Made by a program: the position numbers and the translations under genes. Under the pieces are notes generated by a model that saw only the letters and a list, made by a program, of their open reading frames with translations, ran no database searches and was not told the DNA's origin. A DNA stretch of 64,000 nucleotides. Source: an uncultured bacterium (GTDB taxonomy: Bacteria > Planctomycetota > UBA8742 > UBA2392). The stretch covers positions 1 to 64,000 of the forward strand of contig CALLQI010000003.1 in assembly GCA_938014885.1 (NCBI GenBank), given 5' to 3'. The stretch's first letter is position 1; each line of letters begins with the position of its first letter. Below, piece after piece: positions 8,895 through 17,200 of this stretch.

Positions 8895-9091
8895 TACGGC
8901 AATGGCGTCTTGGGATGACCACCAGGGTCCGGCAGCAGGTTTACGGTCAACGGTTCACAGCTAACGGTTACTGCAAACAGCCGCAGTTACCCTGAACTGT
9001 CGACCGTCGACTTTCGACCCCAACAGCGTGGGACCCGTGACGAACCTTGCACTGCCGTTTGCACCGGCGGCTTGCTTTACTGGCCCGCCCT

Positions 9092-10231
9092 ATGCCTGAG
9101 CCGCAGACACCTTTCTTCACGTTGCAGGCCGCCAGTGGCGCGGCCCGCGCCGGTTTGTTGCACACCGACCACGGCGATGCCCACACGCCCCTTTTCATGG
9201 CCGTCGGCACGCAGGGCACCGTCAAGGGCTGCACGCCAGAGCAGCTTCATCAGGCCGGCGTGCGCGTTGTGCTTGGCAACACCTATCACCTGATGGTGCG
9301 CCCCGGGGCCGACACCGTGGCCGCGCTGGGCGGCCTGCACGGCATGGCTCGCTGGCAGGGACCGATGCTGACCGACAGCGGGGGCTACCAGGTGTTCAGC
9401 ATGGCCGACACCAACAAGGTCACTGAAGAAGGCTGCACCTTTCGCAATCACCTCGACGGCCGGCATGAGCTGCTGTCGCCTGAACGCAGCATGCAGGTGC
9501 AGCACCAGCTTGGGGCCGACATCGTGATGCAGCTCGATGATGTGCCCGGCCTGCCGGCCACGCCCGAGCGCGAAGCCGACACCATGCGCCGCAGCGTGCG
9601 CTGGCTTGACCGATGCGTGGCGGCTTTGCCCGCGCACAGTGCGCAGGGCAAGCGGCAGCACTTGTTCGGCATCGTGCAGGGTGGTTTGAACCCGGGCCTG
9701 CGCCGCGAAAGCGCCGTTGAGCTGGTGAAGCGCGACCTGCCCGGCTACGCGGTAGGCGGGCTCAGTGTCGGCGAAACCAAGCGCCAGATGGAAGAGATTC
9801 TGGGCGTGGTCACGCCGCTGCTGCCCGCGCACAAGCCGCGCTACCTGATGGGCGTGGGCTTCCCGGAAGACATGCTGCACGCAATCGGGCTGGGCATCGA
9901 CATGTTCGATTGCGTGCTGCCCACGCGCAGCGCGCGCCACAGCCTGGTGTTCACGTGGCAGGGCCGCCTGCGAATGCGCAACAGCGCCCACGCCCGCAGC
10001 ACTGGCCCGCTGGACCCGAACTGCGGCTGCTATGCCTGCGCCAATTTCAGCCGCGGCTATATCCGCCACCTGATGATGGCCACCGAAATGCTTGGCAATA
10101 CGCTGCTGACCATCCATAATCTGCACTTCTACACGCAGCTCATGGGCAAGGCCCGCGAAGCTGTGTTGGAAGGCCGCTACGACGAGTTTGCGGCCGAATG
10201 GATACCCCGGGTTTCGGCCAAGGCCGATTGA
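9092..10231 (+). CDS. tgt: queuine tRNA-ribosyltransferase
   Basis: 379 residues, the normal length for bacterial Tgt. The enzyme exchanges guanine 34 for preQ1 in tRNAs with GUN anticodons. Visible signatures are LTDSGGYQVFS (Asp at about 95), GIVQGG, GGLSVGE, the nucleophile Asp in FDCVLPTRSARH, and the zinc site of three cysteines (CGCYAC) plus a distant His in LLTIHNLHFY. ATG 9092 starts MPEPQTPFF, as expected; the longer open frame from 9047 adds an unrelated Arg-rich stretch. The following gene starts 12 bases after the stop, so the two are probably cotranscribed. Confidence 0.95.
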   Translation: MPEPQTPFFTLQAASGAARAGLLHTDHGDAHTPLFMAVGTQGTVKGCTPEQLHQAGVRVVLGNTYHLMVRPGADTVAALGGLHGMARWQGPMLTDSGGYQVFSMADTNKVTEEGCTFRNHLDGRHELLSPERSMQVQHQLGADIVMQLDDVPGLPATPEREADTMRRSVRWLDRCVAALPAHSAQGKRQHLFGIVQGGLNPGLRRESAVELVKRDLPGYAVGGLSVGETKRQMEEILGVVTPLLPAHKPRYLMGVGFPEDMLHAIGLGIDMFDCVLPTRSARHSLVFTWQGRLRMRNSAHARSTGPLDPNCGCYACANFSRGYIRHLMMATEMLGNTLLTIHNLHFYTQLMGKAREAVLEGRYDEFAAEWIPRVSAKAD

Positions 10232-10243
10232 CAGGAGCCGCAC

Positions 10244-10942
10244 TTGTCAGCACTGGCATGGTTGCGCAACGGGTTGATCTTCGCCGGGCTGGCCGGCGGT
10301 GGCACGCTCGCGATCATCGCGGCGGCCACACCGGTGGCCACGGCGGAAAACACCGAACAAGTCGCCGGGACACCACCGATCACGCTGAACACCGCGCGCC
10401 CGCGCGATCTTGAACTGGTGCCGTTTGACAAGCCGCTTTCGCTTGAGTCCGGTTTCGGCCGCGGCGAGCTTACGGGCACGACGATTGCCGTGGTCGGCAG
10501 CCTGGACCCGCTGGCTGACCTGCCGATTGACCGGCGCTGGGACGTGAACCTTCAGCTGGAGCCGCCGGAACTGGCACCCGACCTGCCGCAGGTAACAGCC
10601 AAGGACGAAGTGACCGAGCCCGAGCGCCGGGATGATTCGCTGGTGGGCAAGTTTGACCTCAGCGGCATGCCCGACGAAGCGCGCCAGAAGGGCGAGCAAG
10701 CGCTCGACAGCCTGACCAAGGGCACCGAGATGCTGAAGCGCGGGATGCACGAATTCCGCCAGCCCGGTGAGCCCGGCAAGGAAGGCCGCCGCAAAATCAA
10801 GGAAGCCGCCAACCTGCTGCGCGAAGCCCGCGACCGCCTGGACGCGGCACTCAAGATTGTGCCCAACCACCCTGAGCTCGTGCGCATGATGCAGGAGGCA
10901 AAAGCCAACCTGTACATCTGCATGAAGCACGGCATGGACTAG
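10244..10942 (+). CDS. hypothetical protein with N-terminal membrane anchor
   Basis: 232 residues from a TTG start that has AGGAG six bases upstream; no ATG fits better. The first 35 residues form a signal or anchor (GLIFAGLAGGGTLAIIAAAT). A central acidic, Pro-rich part is followed by a strongly helical C-terminal third (KEAANLLREARDRLDAALKI) of the kind found in TPR-like scaffolds. It sits immediately behind tgt. I recognise no family. Confidence 0.7.
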   Translation: MSALAWLRNGLIFAGLAGGGTLAIIAAATPVATAENTEQVAGTPPITLNTARPRDLELVPFDKPLSLESGFGRGELTGTTIAVVGSLDPLADLPIDRRWDVNLQLEPPELAPDLPQVTAKDEVTEPERRDDSLVGKFDLSGMPDEARQKGEQALDSLTKGTEMLKRGMHEFRQPGEPGKEGRRKIKEAANLLREARDRLDAALKIVPNHPELVRMMQEAKANLYICMKHGMD

Positions 10943-11042
10943 GGGCAGGGCATGGGGCTTAGGGCTTAGGGCCTGGGGCTTGGCGTGTCATCCGCGCGAG
11001 CCAAGCGCCCGACAACTGACCACCGACAACTGACAACCGCCC
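10943..11042. repeat. convergent intergenic gap with short direct repeats
   Basis: The gap between two converging genes consists largely of short repeats: GGGGCTTAGGGCTTAGGG-like units at about 10954-10982, and CGACAACTGAC twice at 11010 and 11024. No hairpin with a T-run was seen. Confidence 0.6.
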
Positions 11043-11720
11043 CTAGAAATCAAACCGGATCGTGTCCTTGGTGGGCGCTTCCTTGTTCTTGGTGCGCCAG
11101 CGGGCCCAGCCCAGCAGCGCCAGCAGTGCCAGCGGCGGCAGCAGGAAATCTTCCCAGATCTCCCACCACCAGATCGTGACCGGCGCCGCAAACGCGATCA
11201 GCAAAGGCGGCACCAGCAGCCACAGCCGCGGTCCCGGCCGGGCCGAAATCAGCACGCCCAGCGTCAGCATGGCCACCGAGCTTGGCATCAGCCCGTACGT
11301 CGTGACCAGCGGGTACTCGCGGCCCAGCAGCCAGCTCAGCGCCGGGTAGCCCAGGATCGCCATTGCCACCATCAGCAGCGACAGCAGCGACGGGTTGTCT
11401 TTGCGCCAGTGAAAGTGCGGCGGGAAGTTCAGCGAGGCCGCGGCCGCATAAAACAGCCCCGCCATAATGAAGAATGCCCCGGCGGCGACGCCCACCCAAT
11501 GCTGCTTGGCCACGATGTTGAAGAACAGCAGCACGCCGACCATGGCCCATTCAGCGGCCAGCAGCAGCAGCACACCGCGGCTGGTATCCTGCCTGGTGCC
11601 GCGCCGCAGCAGCACAAAGATCAGCAGCGTGGGGATGTAAATGAGGATTTGCAGCGGCTCGATGTACTGGTTATAGCGGGCCGCAATGCGGAACACTTCT
11701 TCTGAGGAAAAGGGTGCCAT
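11043..11720 (-). CDS. DUF6064-like integral membrane protein
   Basis: 225 residues with about seven hydrophobic segments. The start MAPFSSEEVFRIAARYNQYI and the general pattern resemble DUF6064 membrane proteins, which have no assigned role. ATG 11720 is supported by GGAGGG about 12 bases upstream. Its start codon overlaps the start codon of the plus-strand methyltransferase (ATG 11719), so the two genes diverge with no spacer, and each ribosome site lies inside the other gene. Confidence 0.75.
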   Translation of the reverse strand: MAPFSSEEVFRIAARYNQYIEPLQILIYIPTLLIFVLLRRGTRQDTSRGVLLLLAAEWAMVGVLLFFNIVAKQHWVGVAAGAFFIMAGLFYAAAASLNFPPHFHWRKDNPSLLSLLMVAMAILGYPALSWLLGREYPLVTTYGLMPSSVAMLTLGVLISARPGPRLWLLVPPLLIAFAAPVTIWWWEIWEDFLLPPLALLALLGWARWRTKNKEAPTKDTIRFDF

Positions 11721-12354
11721 GACGCCCAGTGAGCCCTCCAGCCACCCCGAAACTTTCAACCAGGCAGTTAATACACCAGATTTCTGGCAGGCTATCTACC
11801 GTGAACAGGAAAGCCCGCGCTGGAACCTTGGCATGGCGGCGCCGCCGCTTGTGCACTGGATCATGCAGACGCAGCCGAAACCGGGCCGTGTGCTGGTCCC
11901 GGGCTGCGGCTACGGCCACGACGCGCGGCTGTTTGCGGAACGCGGCTTCGAGACGCTTGCAGTGGATTTCGCGCCGCTGGCGATTGAGCGCGCGCGGGCC
12001 CAGCACGCCGACGCGCCGGCCACCCTGCACTGGCACTGCGGCGACATCTTTGAATTGCCGCGCGACGCCAGCTTTGATTACGCCTACGAATACACCTGCA
12101 TCGTCGCGATCCACCCCACGCGCTGGCCCGAGTACGCACGGTTGATCTTCGATACGCTGAAGCCGGGCGGAATGCTCGTCGGCTGCTTCTACAACCACGG
12201 CCGCCCGGGCGGCCCGCCGTTCAACGTAACGCGCGAACAGGTGCTGGCTGTGTACGGGCCCCTGTTCGAGATCCGGAAGCTCGAAGTAAGCCCGCACAGC
12301 ATCGACCGCCGCCAAGGCCACGAGCTCTGGGCGGAGTTCGTGAAGCCGGTGTAG
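11719..12354 (+). CDS. TPMT-family class I SAM methyltransferase
   Basis: 211 residues. The Rossmann motif I is VLVPGCGYGHDARLFAERGF, motif II ends in LAVDFAPLAIERAR, and a late motif reads DTLKPGGMLVGCFYNHGRPG. The N-terminal FWQAIYREQESPRWNLG is characteristic of thiopurine/thiol methyltransferase-like proteins (PF05724). The natural substrate is unknown; members methylate thiols or metalloids. ATG 11719 follows GAGGAAAAGGG and fits the family length. Confidence 0.88.
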   Translation: MTPSEPSSHPETFNQAVNTPDFWQAIYREQESPRWNLGMAAPPLVHWIMQTQPKPGRVLVPGCGYGHDARLFAERGFETLAVDFAPLAIERARAQHADAPATLHWHCGDIFELPRDASFDYAYEYTCIVAIHPTRWPEYARLIFDTLKPGGMLVGCFYNHGRPGGPPFNVTREQVLAVYGPLFEIRKLEVSPHSIDRRQGHELWAEFVKPV

Positions 12355-12455
12355 GGGGGGCGACTCACGTCCAACTGCAGTTGAAAACAGAGATGGGGAG
12401 ATTGGGAGAACTGCTGCGGTTTGTGTTGCGGTAGCTGTCGCAGTTCTTGGTGGTC

Positions 12456-12472
12456 CTTCGTGGCGCTTCGTG
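12456..12472. repeat. CTTCGTG repeat (two exact units)
   Basis: CTTCGTG at 12456 and 12466, period ten, with a third degenerate unit upstream. It lies between the convergent stops of the methyltransferase and rarA. Confidence 0.6.
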
Positions 12473-12491
12473 GTTCACACCGCTTTGTGCG

Positions 12492-13862
12492 TCAACCCTT
12501 CGCTGGCGATCCGGGCTCGGGTTCCTTGTTCCTGATCAGGTCCTCCAGCTCCGCGAGGCGCTTCTTCAGGCGGGCCTCGAAGCCTTGTTCGGTGGGCTTG
12601 TAAAGCTTCTCGTCTTTCATTACTTCGGGCAGCAGGCCTTGTGGGTAGAAGCCGCCTTCGTAGCTGTGGGCGTAGTGATAGTCCTTCCCGTAGCCCAGGT
12701 CCTTCATCAGCTTCGTGGGCGCGTTGCGCAGCTCAAGCGGCACGGCTGCTTCGCCGTGTTTCGCGATCAGGCTGTGCGCGGCCATGCGGGCCTGTGCGGC
12801 CGCGTTCGACTTCGGAGCCAGTGCCAGATAGGCCGCGAGCTGGCAGATCGTGTACTCGGCCTCAGGCAGGCCGATGAAGTTGACGACCTGCACGGCACTG
12901 GCGGCCAGGTTCAGCGCGCCGGGGTCGGCGTTGCCGATGTCTTCGCTGGCCAGGATCGCGAGCCGCCGCACCACGAACTTGGGGTCTTCGCCGCCGGCCA
13001 GCATGCGCATGGCGTAGTAGATGCCCGCGTGCGGGTCGCTGCCGCGGATGCTTTTGATCATCGCGCTGGCCAGGTCGTAGTGTTCGTCACCGGCGCGGTC
13101 GTAACGCAGCATGCGCTGGCCCAGCGCCTGCCCAAGCACTTGACCTGTCAAGAGACGCGCGTCTTCCGGGGTGGCAGCCAGAAAGTCACCCGCGGCCTCA
13201 AGTGCGGTGTAAAGGCGGCGCGCGTCGCCGCCGGCAAAGCGCAGCAGCGCGGCCATGCCTTCTTCTTCAATGCGCAGGCCGGGCAGCTTCAGGCCCTCGT
13301 CGATGGCGCGTTGGGCCAACTTGGCGAGCGCGTCGTTGTCGAGCGGCTTCAGCACCAGCACCCGGCAGCGCGACAGCAGTGCCGCGTTGACTTCGAAGCT
13401 CGGGTTTTCGGTGGTCGCGCCGATCAGCGTGATCAGCCCGTCTTCGGAGGCGTGCAGCAGGCTGTCCTGCTGCGACTTGTTGAAGCGGTGGATTTCGTCA
13501 ATGAACACCAGCGTGCCGCGGCCGTCGCCTGCCAGCCGCGCGCGGGCGCGATCGAGCAATTCGCGAATGTCCTTCACGCCGCTGCTGGTGGCGCTGATGG
13601 TCTCGAAGCTGAGCCCGCTGCGTTCGGCCACCATGCGAGCCAGCGTGGTCTTGCCTGTGCCCGGCGGCCCCCACAGGATTGAGTTGCGCAGCCGCGGAGC
13701 CTCACCGGCGGCGGGGTGCAGCGCGCCGCGCAACGCGCCTTCGGGGCCCACGAGGTGTTCCTGGCCCACGAAGTCTTCGGGTTTGCGCGGCCGCATTTTC
13801 TCGGCCAGCGGGGCGCGTTCCGCGGCAAGCTGTCTGGCACGTTTGTCGAACAGGTCGGCCAT
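12492..13862 (-). CDS. rarA: replication-associated recombination protein A (AAA+)
   Basis: 456 residues, the usual RarA/MgsA length. Walker A is WGPPGTGKTT, Walker B VFIDEIHRF, sensor 1 IGATTENPSFEVN, and the C-terminal family motif runs IKSIRGSDPHAGIYYAMRML with LVFIDE and KDLGYGKDYHYAHSYEGG also typical. RarA acts at stalled replication forks with SSB and the clamp-loader machinery. ATG 13862 gives MADLFDKRARQ; no strong ribosome site is visible, and a GTG three codons upstream is possible. Confidence 0.95.
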   Translation of the reverse strand: MADLFDKRARQLAAERAPLAEKMRPRKPEDFVGQEHLVGPEGALRGALHPAAGEAPRLRNSILWGPPGTGKTTLARMVAERSGLSFETISATSSGVKDIRELLDRARARLAGDGRGTLVFIDEIHRFNKSQQDSLLHASEDGLITLIGATTENPSFEVNAALLSRCRVLVLKPLDNDALAKLAQRAIDEGLKLPGLRIEEEGMAALLRFAGGDARRLYTALEAAGDFLAATPEDARLLTGQVLGQALGQRMLRYDRAGDEHYDLASAMIKSIRGSDPHAGIYYAMRMLAGGEDPKFVVRRLAILASEDIGNADPGALNLAASAVQVVNFIGLPEAEYTICQLAAYLALAPKSNAAAQARMAAHSLIAKHGEAAVPLELRNAPTKLMKDLGYGKDYHYAHSYEGGFYPQGLLPEVMKDEKLYKPTEQGFEARLKKRLAELEDLIRNKEPEPGSPAKG

Positions 13863-13937
13863 GCGTAGCACAATAACAACCCGTCACGACAGCCGGGGGA
13901 TGCCGGCACGCGTCTGCGGCATGCGGCTGCGCGACGA

Positions 13938-14837
13938 CTAGCGCTTTCGCTTGCCGGCGGGCTTCCCCGATTTCTTCGCAGACTCTTTCACGGCCTTCTT
14001 GGCCGGCTTTTTCGCGGGCCCCTTCGACACTTTCTTCGCCGGCTTCTTGGCTGCCTTCTTTACCGGCTTCTTCACGGCTTTTTTCGTGGGCTTCTTTGCG
14101 GACTTCTTAGCGGACTTCTTTGCGGCCTTCTTGACTGGCTTCTTGGCTGCCTTCTTTGCGACCTTCTTCGCCGCCTTCTTGACTGCTTTCTTCGCAGGCT
14201 TCTTCACTGGCTTCTTCGCAGCCTTCTTTGCCGGCTTCTTCGCGGGCTTCTTTGCGGCGGGCTTCTTTGCCGCCACCGCTTTCGCCGGCTTTTTGGTAGC
14301 CGGTTTCCTGGTGGGTTCTGGCGCTGCGGTCTTTTGGATTGAGCTGGCTGGTGCGGCCGCTGGTTCGGGTTGCTTGTGTTCCGGCGGCGGCTCTTCGAAG
14401 GGGCGCAGGGGCTCCAGTGTGGGGGCTGAGTTGGGGGCCCCGCTTGCCGGCTGGAAGTAGCGGGCCATGGGCTGGAAGTAGTGTTCTTCCCAGCCGGCGC
14501 GGTACATCTCGCCCTGGCCGTCGGGCACATTGGTGTGGTACAGGATCAGGCGCGTGCCTTCGCCCTCGGCCTCAAGCAGGATTTCAAGGCGCGAGTCTTC
14601 GCTGCCATCGGGGAATTCGGTCGTGCGCCAGGCCTGCACGATGCGGTGGCCGGGCTCAAGCTCAAGGTTCAGCCCGTTGATGTAGCCGTCCCAGGCAGTG
14701 AACGAAAAGCCGATCTCGGGGGCGCAAACGGCGGCACCGCCGGTCATGGCGCTGTGGCGCGCACCGGTAAGCCAAGCGTTGTAAACATCGGCGGGCGATG
14801 CGGCGAGCCAGGTCGTCAAGGTGAATGCTTCGGGCAT
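13938..14837 (-). CDS. START/AHSA1-like domain fused to a histone-H1-like tail
   Basis: 299 residues. Residues 1 to about 125 form an SRPBCC (AHSA1-like) domain: FTLTTWLAASPADVYNAWL, then GYINGLNLELEPGHRIVQAW and a late TRLILYHTNVPDGQGEMYRA with GWEEHYFQPM. A Pro-rich linker leads into about 140 residues made almost only of Lys, Ala and Pro (AKKPAKK-type units), like eukaryotic H1 or bacterial HctB tails. The tail should bind nucleic acid or other polyanions; what the START-like pocket binds is unknown. ATG 14837 has GGAG at the right distance. The tail-coding DNA is itself repetitive. Confidence 0.85.
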   Translation of the reverse strand: MPEAFTLTTWLAASPADVYNAWLTGARHSAMTGGAAVCAPEIGFSFTAWDGYINGLNLELEPGHRIVQAWRTTEFPDGSEDSRLEILLEAEGEGTRLILYHTNVPDGQGEMYRAGWEEHYFQPMARYFQPASGAPNSAPTLEPLRPFEEPPPEHKQPEPAAAPASSIQKTAAPEPTRKPATKKPAKAVAAKKPAAKKPAKKPAKKAAKKPVKKPAKKAVKKAAKKVAKKAAKKPVKKAAKKSAKKSAKKPTKKAVKKPVKKAAKKPAKKVSKGPAKKPAKKAVKESAKKSGKPAGKRKR

Positions 14838-14960
14838 GTGCGTCTCCAGTAAGGAATCGCGGCAGGACCGGCATTCTAGTTCTGACGTTGCGACGTCAAT
14901 CGTTGCGGAGGAGGCTGCCACAAACGCACAGCGGCGGCCCACTGGGCCGCCGCTTGAGTC

Positions 14961-15046
14961 TGGTGCTGGGGGGGGGACTTGAACCCCCACGTCCTTGCGA
15001 ACACCGGCACCTGAAGCCGGCGCGTCTGCCATTCCGCCACCCCAGC
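14961..15046 (-). tRNA. tRNA-Leu(CAG)
   Basis: Read on the minus strand, acceptor arms GCTGGGG and CCCCAGC pair, followed by discriminator A and an encoded CCA. The anticodon stem CCGGC/GCCGG encloses TTCAGGT (anticodon CAG), and the T arm is GGGGG-TTCAAGT-CCCCC. An extended variable arm fits the class II shape of tRNA-Leu. It reads CUG, a codon used heavily by the surrounding genes. Confidence 0.95.
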
Positions 15047-15170
15047 GGCGCTACTGAACGGGCAAAGGTTGCACGCCCGACAGGCAGGGGCGGAAAGATA
15101 CACCGAAGCATTGCCAAATCAACAGGGCGCGGAGTGGCGGCGCTGGCTCGGATGATTACCCAATGCAGGG

Positions 15171-15193
15171 GGCACGGCCGGGACGGCCGTGCC
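15171..15193. repeat. intergenic palindrome, 9-bp stem
   Basis: GGCACGGCC and GGCCGTGCC flank a five-base loop. There is no T-run. It lies in the 250-base gap between the tRNA and the KS-like gene, which is otherwise empty. The GGCACGGCC type looks like a dispersed palindromic repeat, but only one copy is in this window. Confidence 0.6.
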
Positions 15194-15298
15194 ACGGTTG
15201 CTGCCTGCGAATCTGAGTGAGCCAAAGTGGCACGCGCGCCCCGCGCGTTGCCCAAGGCCCGGCTAAACCCCGTTGGGGCGCCGATTCTACGGGGCCCT

Positions 15299-16075
15299 TC
15301 AGCCGATCTGCAGCGACACGCTTTCGTTGCCATCGACGGCCTTAACGGCCCCCGTGAAGCCTTGCAGCAGATGGGTTTCAAGTGTGTCCAGCCAGGTGCA
15401 TCCGAGCGCGGAATCGCCCCGGGCCAGCGGCCTTGCTTCTGCGCCCTCGGCGTTCACCACGCGAATTCCGTGGCCGTGCCCGGCTATCAGGTACGCGTAC
15501 GCTTCGCCGTGTTCGGCCTGTCCGGTCAACCTGCTGCTGAGCGGCCCGCAGGCGTCGGCCGCAATCACCAGCACCGAACTTACGCGCCGTTTTCCCACCC
15601 AGCGCAGCGCCGTGTCCAGGGCCGCCATGCCCGAAAGCTTGCCCTGCGAAAGCAGCGTGCAGCGACCCTGCAACCGGTAGTGGATCGCCAGTTCGCCCTG
15701 GAACATGCTTGGCAGTGTATACACAAACATCGCCGGTGAAGGCGCGCCCGCCAGCCGCGTGGCCTCAAACTGCGCGTCTACCTCAAGGCAGCCCAGCATC
15801 GTTCCGCCGACCTGCGCCATCTCGCGCGGCTTAAGCCCGTGAAACCCGTTGCTGGCGCGGTACACAAGCTGCCCCGCCGCCATGGCCAGCTTGCTGAGCG
15901 CATCCATGCGGCCGAACTTGGGGAACGGCTGGTCGAAGAACCAGCGCGCCTTCAGGTTCAGCGGCCCGGCCTCAGGGGCAAGCGAATGCCACGAAGTGCG
16001 GATCGTGCTGGCAGGCGACCACGAAAGCAGTCCCTGGGCCGACAGCCGCGCATAGGCAACCAGCCGCGTGCTCAT
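15299..16075 (-). CDS. beta-ketoacyl-synthase-like protein (chain-length-factor-like)
   Basis: 258 residues, resembling the short KS-like family (PF13723) found in aryl-polyene, dialkylresorcinol and related clusters. It keeps the N-terminal thiolase-like half. The active-site cysteine region reads CTLLSQGKLSGMAALD, with Gln at about 144 where a true KS has Cys; Gln at that place is known from chain-length factors (KS-beta). It overlaps the upstream KS gene by four bases (ATGA), so the two are translated together and probably form a KS-alpha/KS-beta-like pair. Its product is unknown. Confidence 0.75.
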   Translation of the reverse strand: MSTRLVAYARLSAQGLLSWSPASTIRTSWHSLAPEAGPLNLKARWFFDQPFPKFGRMDALSKLAMAAGQLVYRASNGFHGLKPREMAQVGGTMLGCLEVDAQFEATRLAGAPSPAMFVYTLPSMFQGELAIHYRLQGRCTLLSQGKLSGMAALDTALRWVGKRRVSSVLVIAADACGPLSSRLTGQAEHGEAYAYLIAGHGHGIRVVNAEGAEARPLARGDSALGCTWLDTLETHLLQGFTGAVKAVDGNESVSLQIG

Positions 16076-17112
16076 GGCGTCTCCAGCACAATGGCCGTGT
16101 TCATGCCGCCGAAGCCGCTGTTGGTGCTCAGCAGCAGCCCCGGCTGAATCTCACGCGGCGCGCCATGTATCACATCCAGCGCGAATTCGGTTTCGCCTTC
16201 CGTGAACCCCACCGTGGGCGGCACCAGCCCGCGCCCCAGCGCATGGGCCGAAACGATCACTTCCAGCAGCCCGGCCGCGCCCAGCGTATGCCCGACTGCA
16301 CCCTTGATGCCGAACACCGGCGGCGGATGCCCGCCAAACGCCGCGTGAAAGGCCCGGGCTTCCATTGCGTCGTTGTAGCGCGTGGCCGTGCCGTGGGCGC
16401 AGACCGCGCGTACCCTTGACTTGTCAAGTCCGTCCAGCGCGCGCTCGATGGCAAGCGCCAGCCCGGCCCCGTCGCGCGACGGCCCGCTGATGTGGTTGGC
16501 GTCATTGCTCGCACCCCAGCCCGCAAGCCGTGCCAGCACGCGCGCTGGCGGCACGTCCGAGTCGCGCCGCAGCACCACCGCACATGCGGCCTCGCCCAGC
16601 GAAAGGCCGTCGCGGCGGCGGTCAAATGGCCGTGCGGGCAGGGCCGAGTCGGCCTCCAGGCTGCGAAAGCCCTGCGCCACAAAGGGAGTGATTGCGTCGT
16701 AGCCGATTACGATGCATTGGTCGCAGCGGCCGTCCTGCAGCAGTTCGGCGCCGTCGATCAGGGCCTGGGCGCTGGAAACGCAGGCATTGCTGATCGTCCG
16801 CGCGCCGAAGGCAAAGGGCGCAACTGCCGGCCCGCCGGGCAAACCGCCTGCCGCCGGGCCTTTCGTGGTCGAGTGCACGGTGATGCCTGCAAGGCCGGGC
16901 TCGCGCGCGGACTCGGCCCATGACTCACAGGCGCGCAGAAGCTTCGTCGCGCCTTCGCCTTCACGCAGCAGGCGCGCGATGTGGCCGTGCGCGGCCAACG
17001 CAGGCTCCGGCCTCAGCGCGCAGCGTCCGGCCAGCAACGCGTCAATGAACGTGTCGTCCGCGCCCAGCGGGGTCAATGCGTGTGCGGCTGTGATGACAAT
17101 GGCAGCACCCAT
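16072..17112 (-). CDS. beta-ketoacyl-ACP synthase
   Basis: 346 residues, somewhat shorter than FabF (about 410). The catalytic Cys is in TISNACVSSAQA (C111), the first His in CAHGTATRYND (H240), and the second in KGAVGHTLGAAG (K270, H275), so all condensing residues are present. It is coupled to the downstream KS-like gene and divergent from a 4HBT thioesterase gene. This grouping suggests a small specialised fatty-acid or polyene pathway rather than core FabF, but no carrier protein or ketoreductase gene lies beside it. Confidence 0.85.
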   Translation of the reverse strand: MGAAIVITAAHALTPLGADDTFIDALLAGRCALRPEPALAAHGHIARLLREGEGATKLLRACESWAESAREPGLAGITVHSTTKGPAAGGLPGGPAVAPFAFGARTISNACVSSAQALIDGAELLQDGRCDQCIVIGYDAITPFVAQGFRSLEADSALPARPFDRRRDGLSLGEAACAVVLRRDSDVPPARVLARLAGWGASNDANHISGPSRDGAGLALAIERALDGLDKSRVRAVCAHGTATRYNDAMEARAFHAAFGGHPPPVFGIKGAVGHTLGAAGLLEVIVSAHALGRGLVPPTVGFTEGETEFALDVIHGAPREIQPGLLLSTNSGFGGMNTAIVLETP

Positions 17113-17200
17113 GGCCCGAGGTTACGCCCTGCGCGCACCCGGCGGAAGTGACGGCGGCGTGGCCCGTTTCCATGACGCGAATCGGCGCTATCGTGCGGCC

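Noticed and set aside
7201..8964. Plus-strand open frame of 587 codons opposite the permease
   Set aside because: It is the antisense shadow of a clearly conserved FtsX/MacB permease; its translation is Gln/His/Arg-rich with no family look.
9077..10243. Minus-strand open frame of 388 codons opposite tgt
   Set aside because: Antisense shadow; tgt on the plus strand has all catalytic and zinc motifs.
12447..13682. Plus-strand open frame of 411 codons opposite rarA
   Set aside because: rarA on the minus strand has intact Walker motifs; the opposite frame is low-complexity and Arg/Val-rich.
13944..14340. Regular repeats that might suggest a CRISPR-like array
   Set aside because: They are the codons of the Lys/Ala/Pro tail; units are 12-24 bases, in frame, with no spacers.
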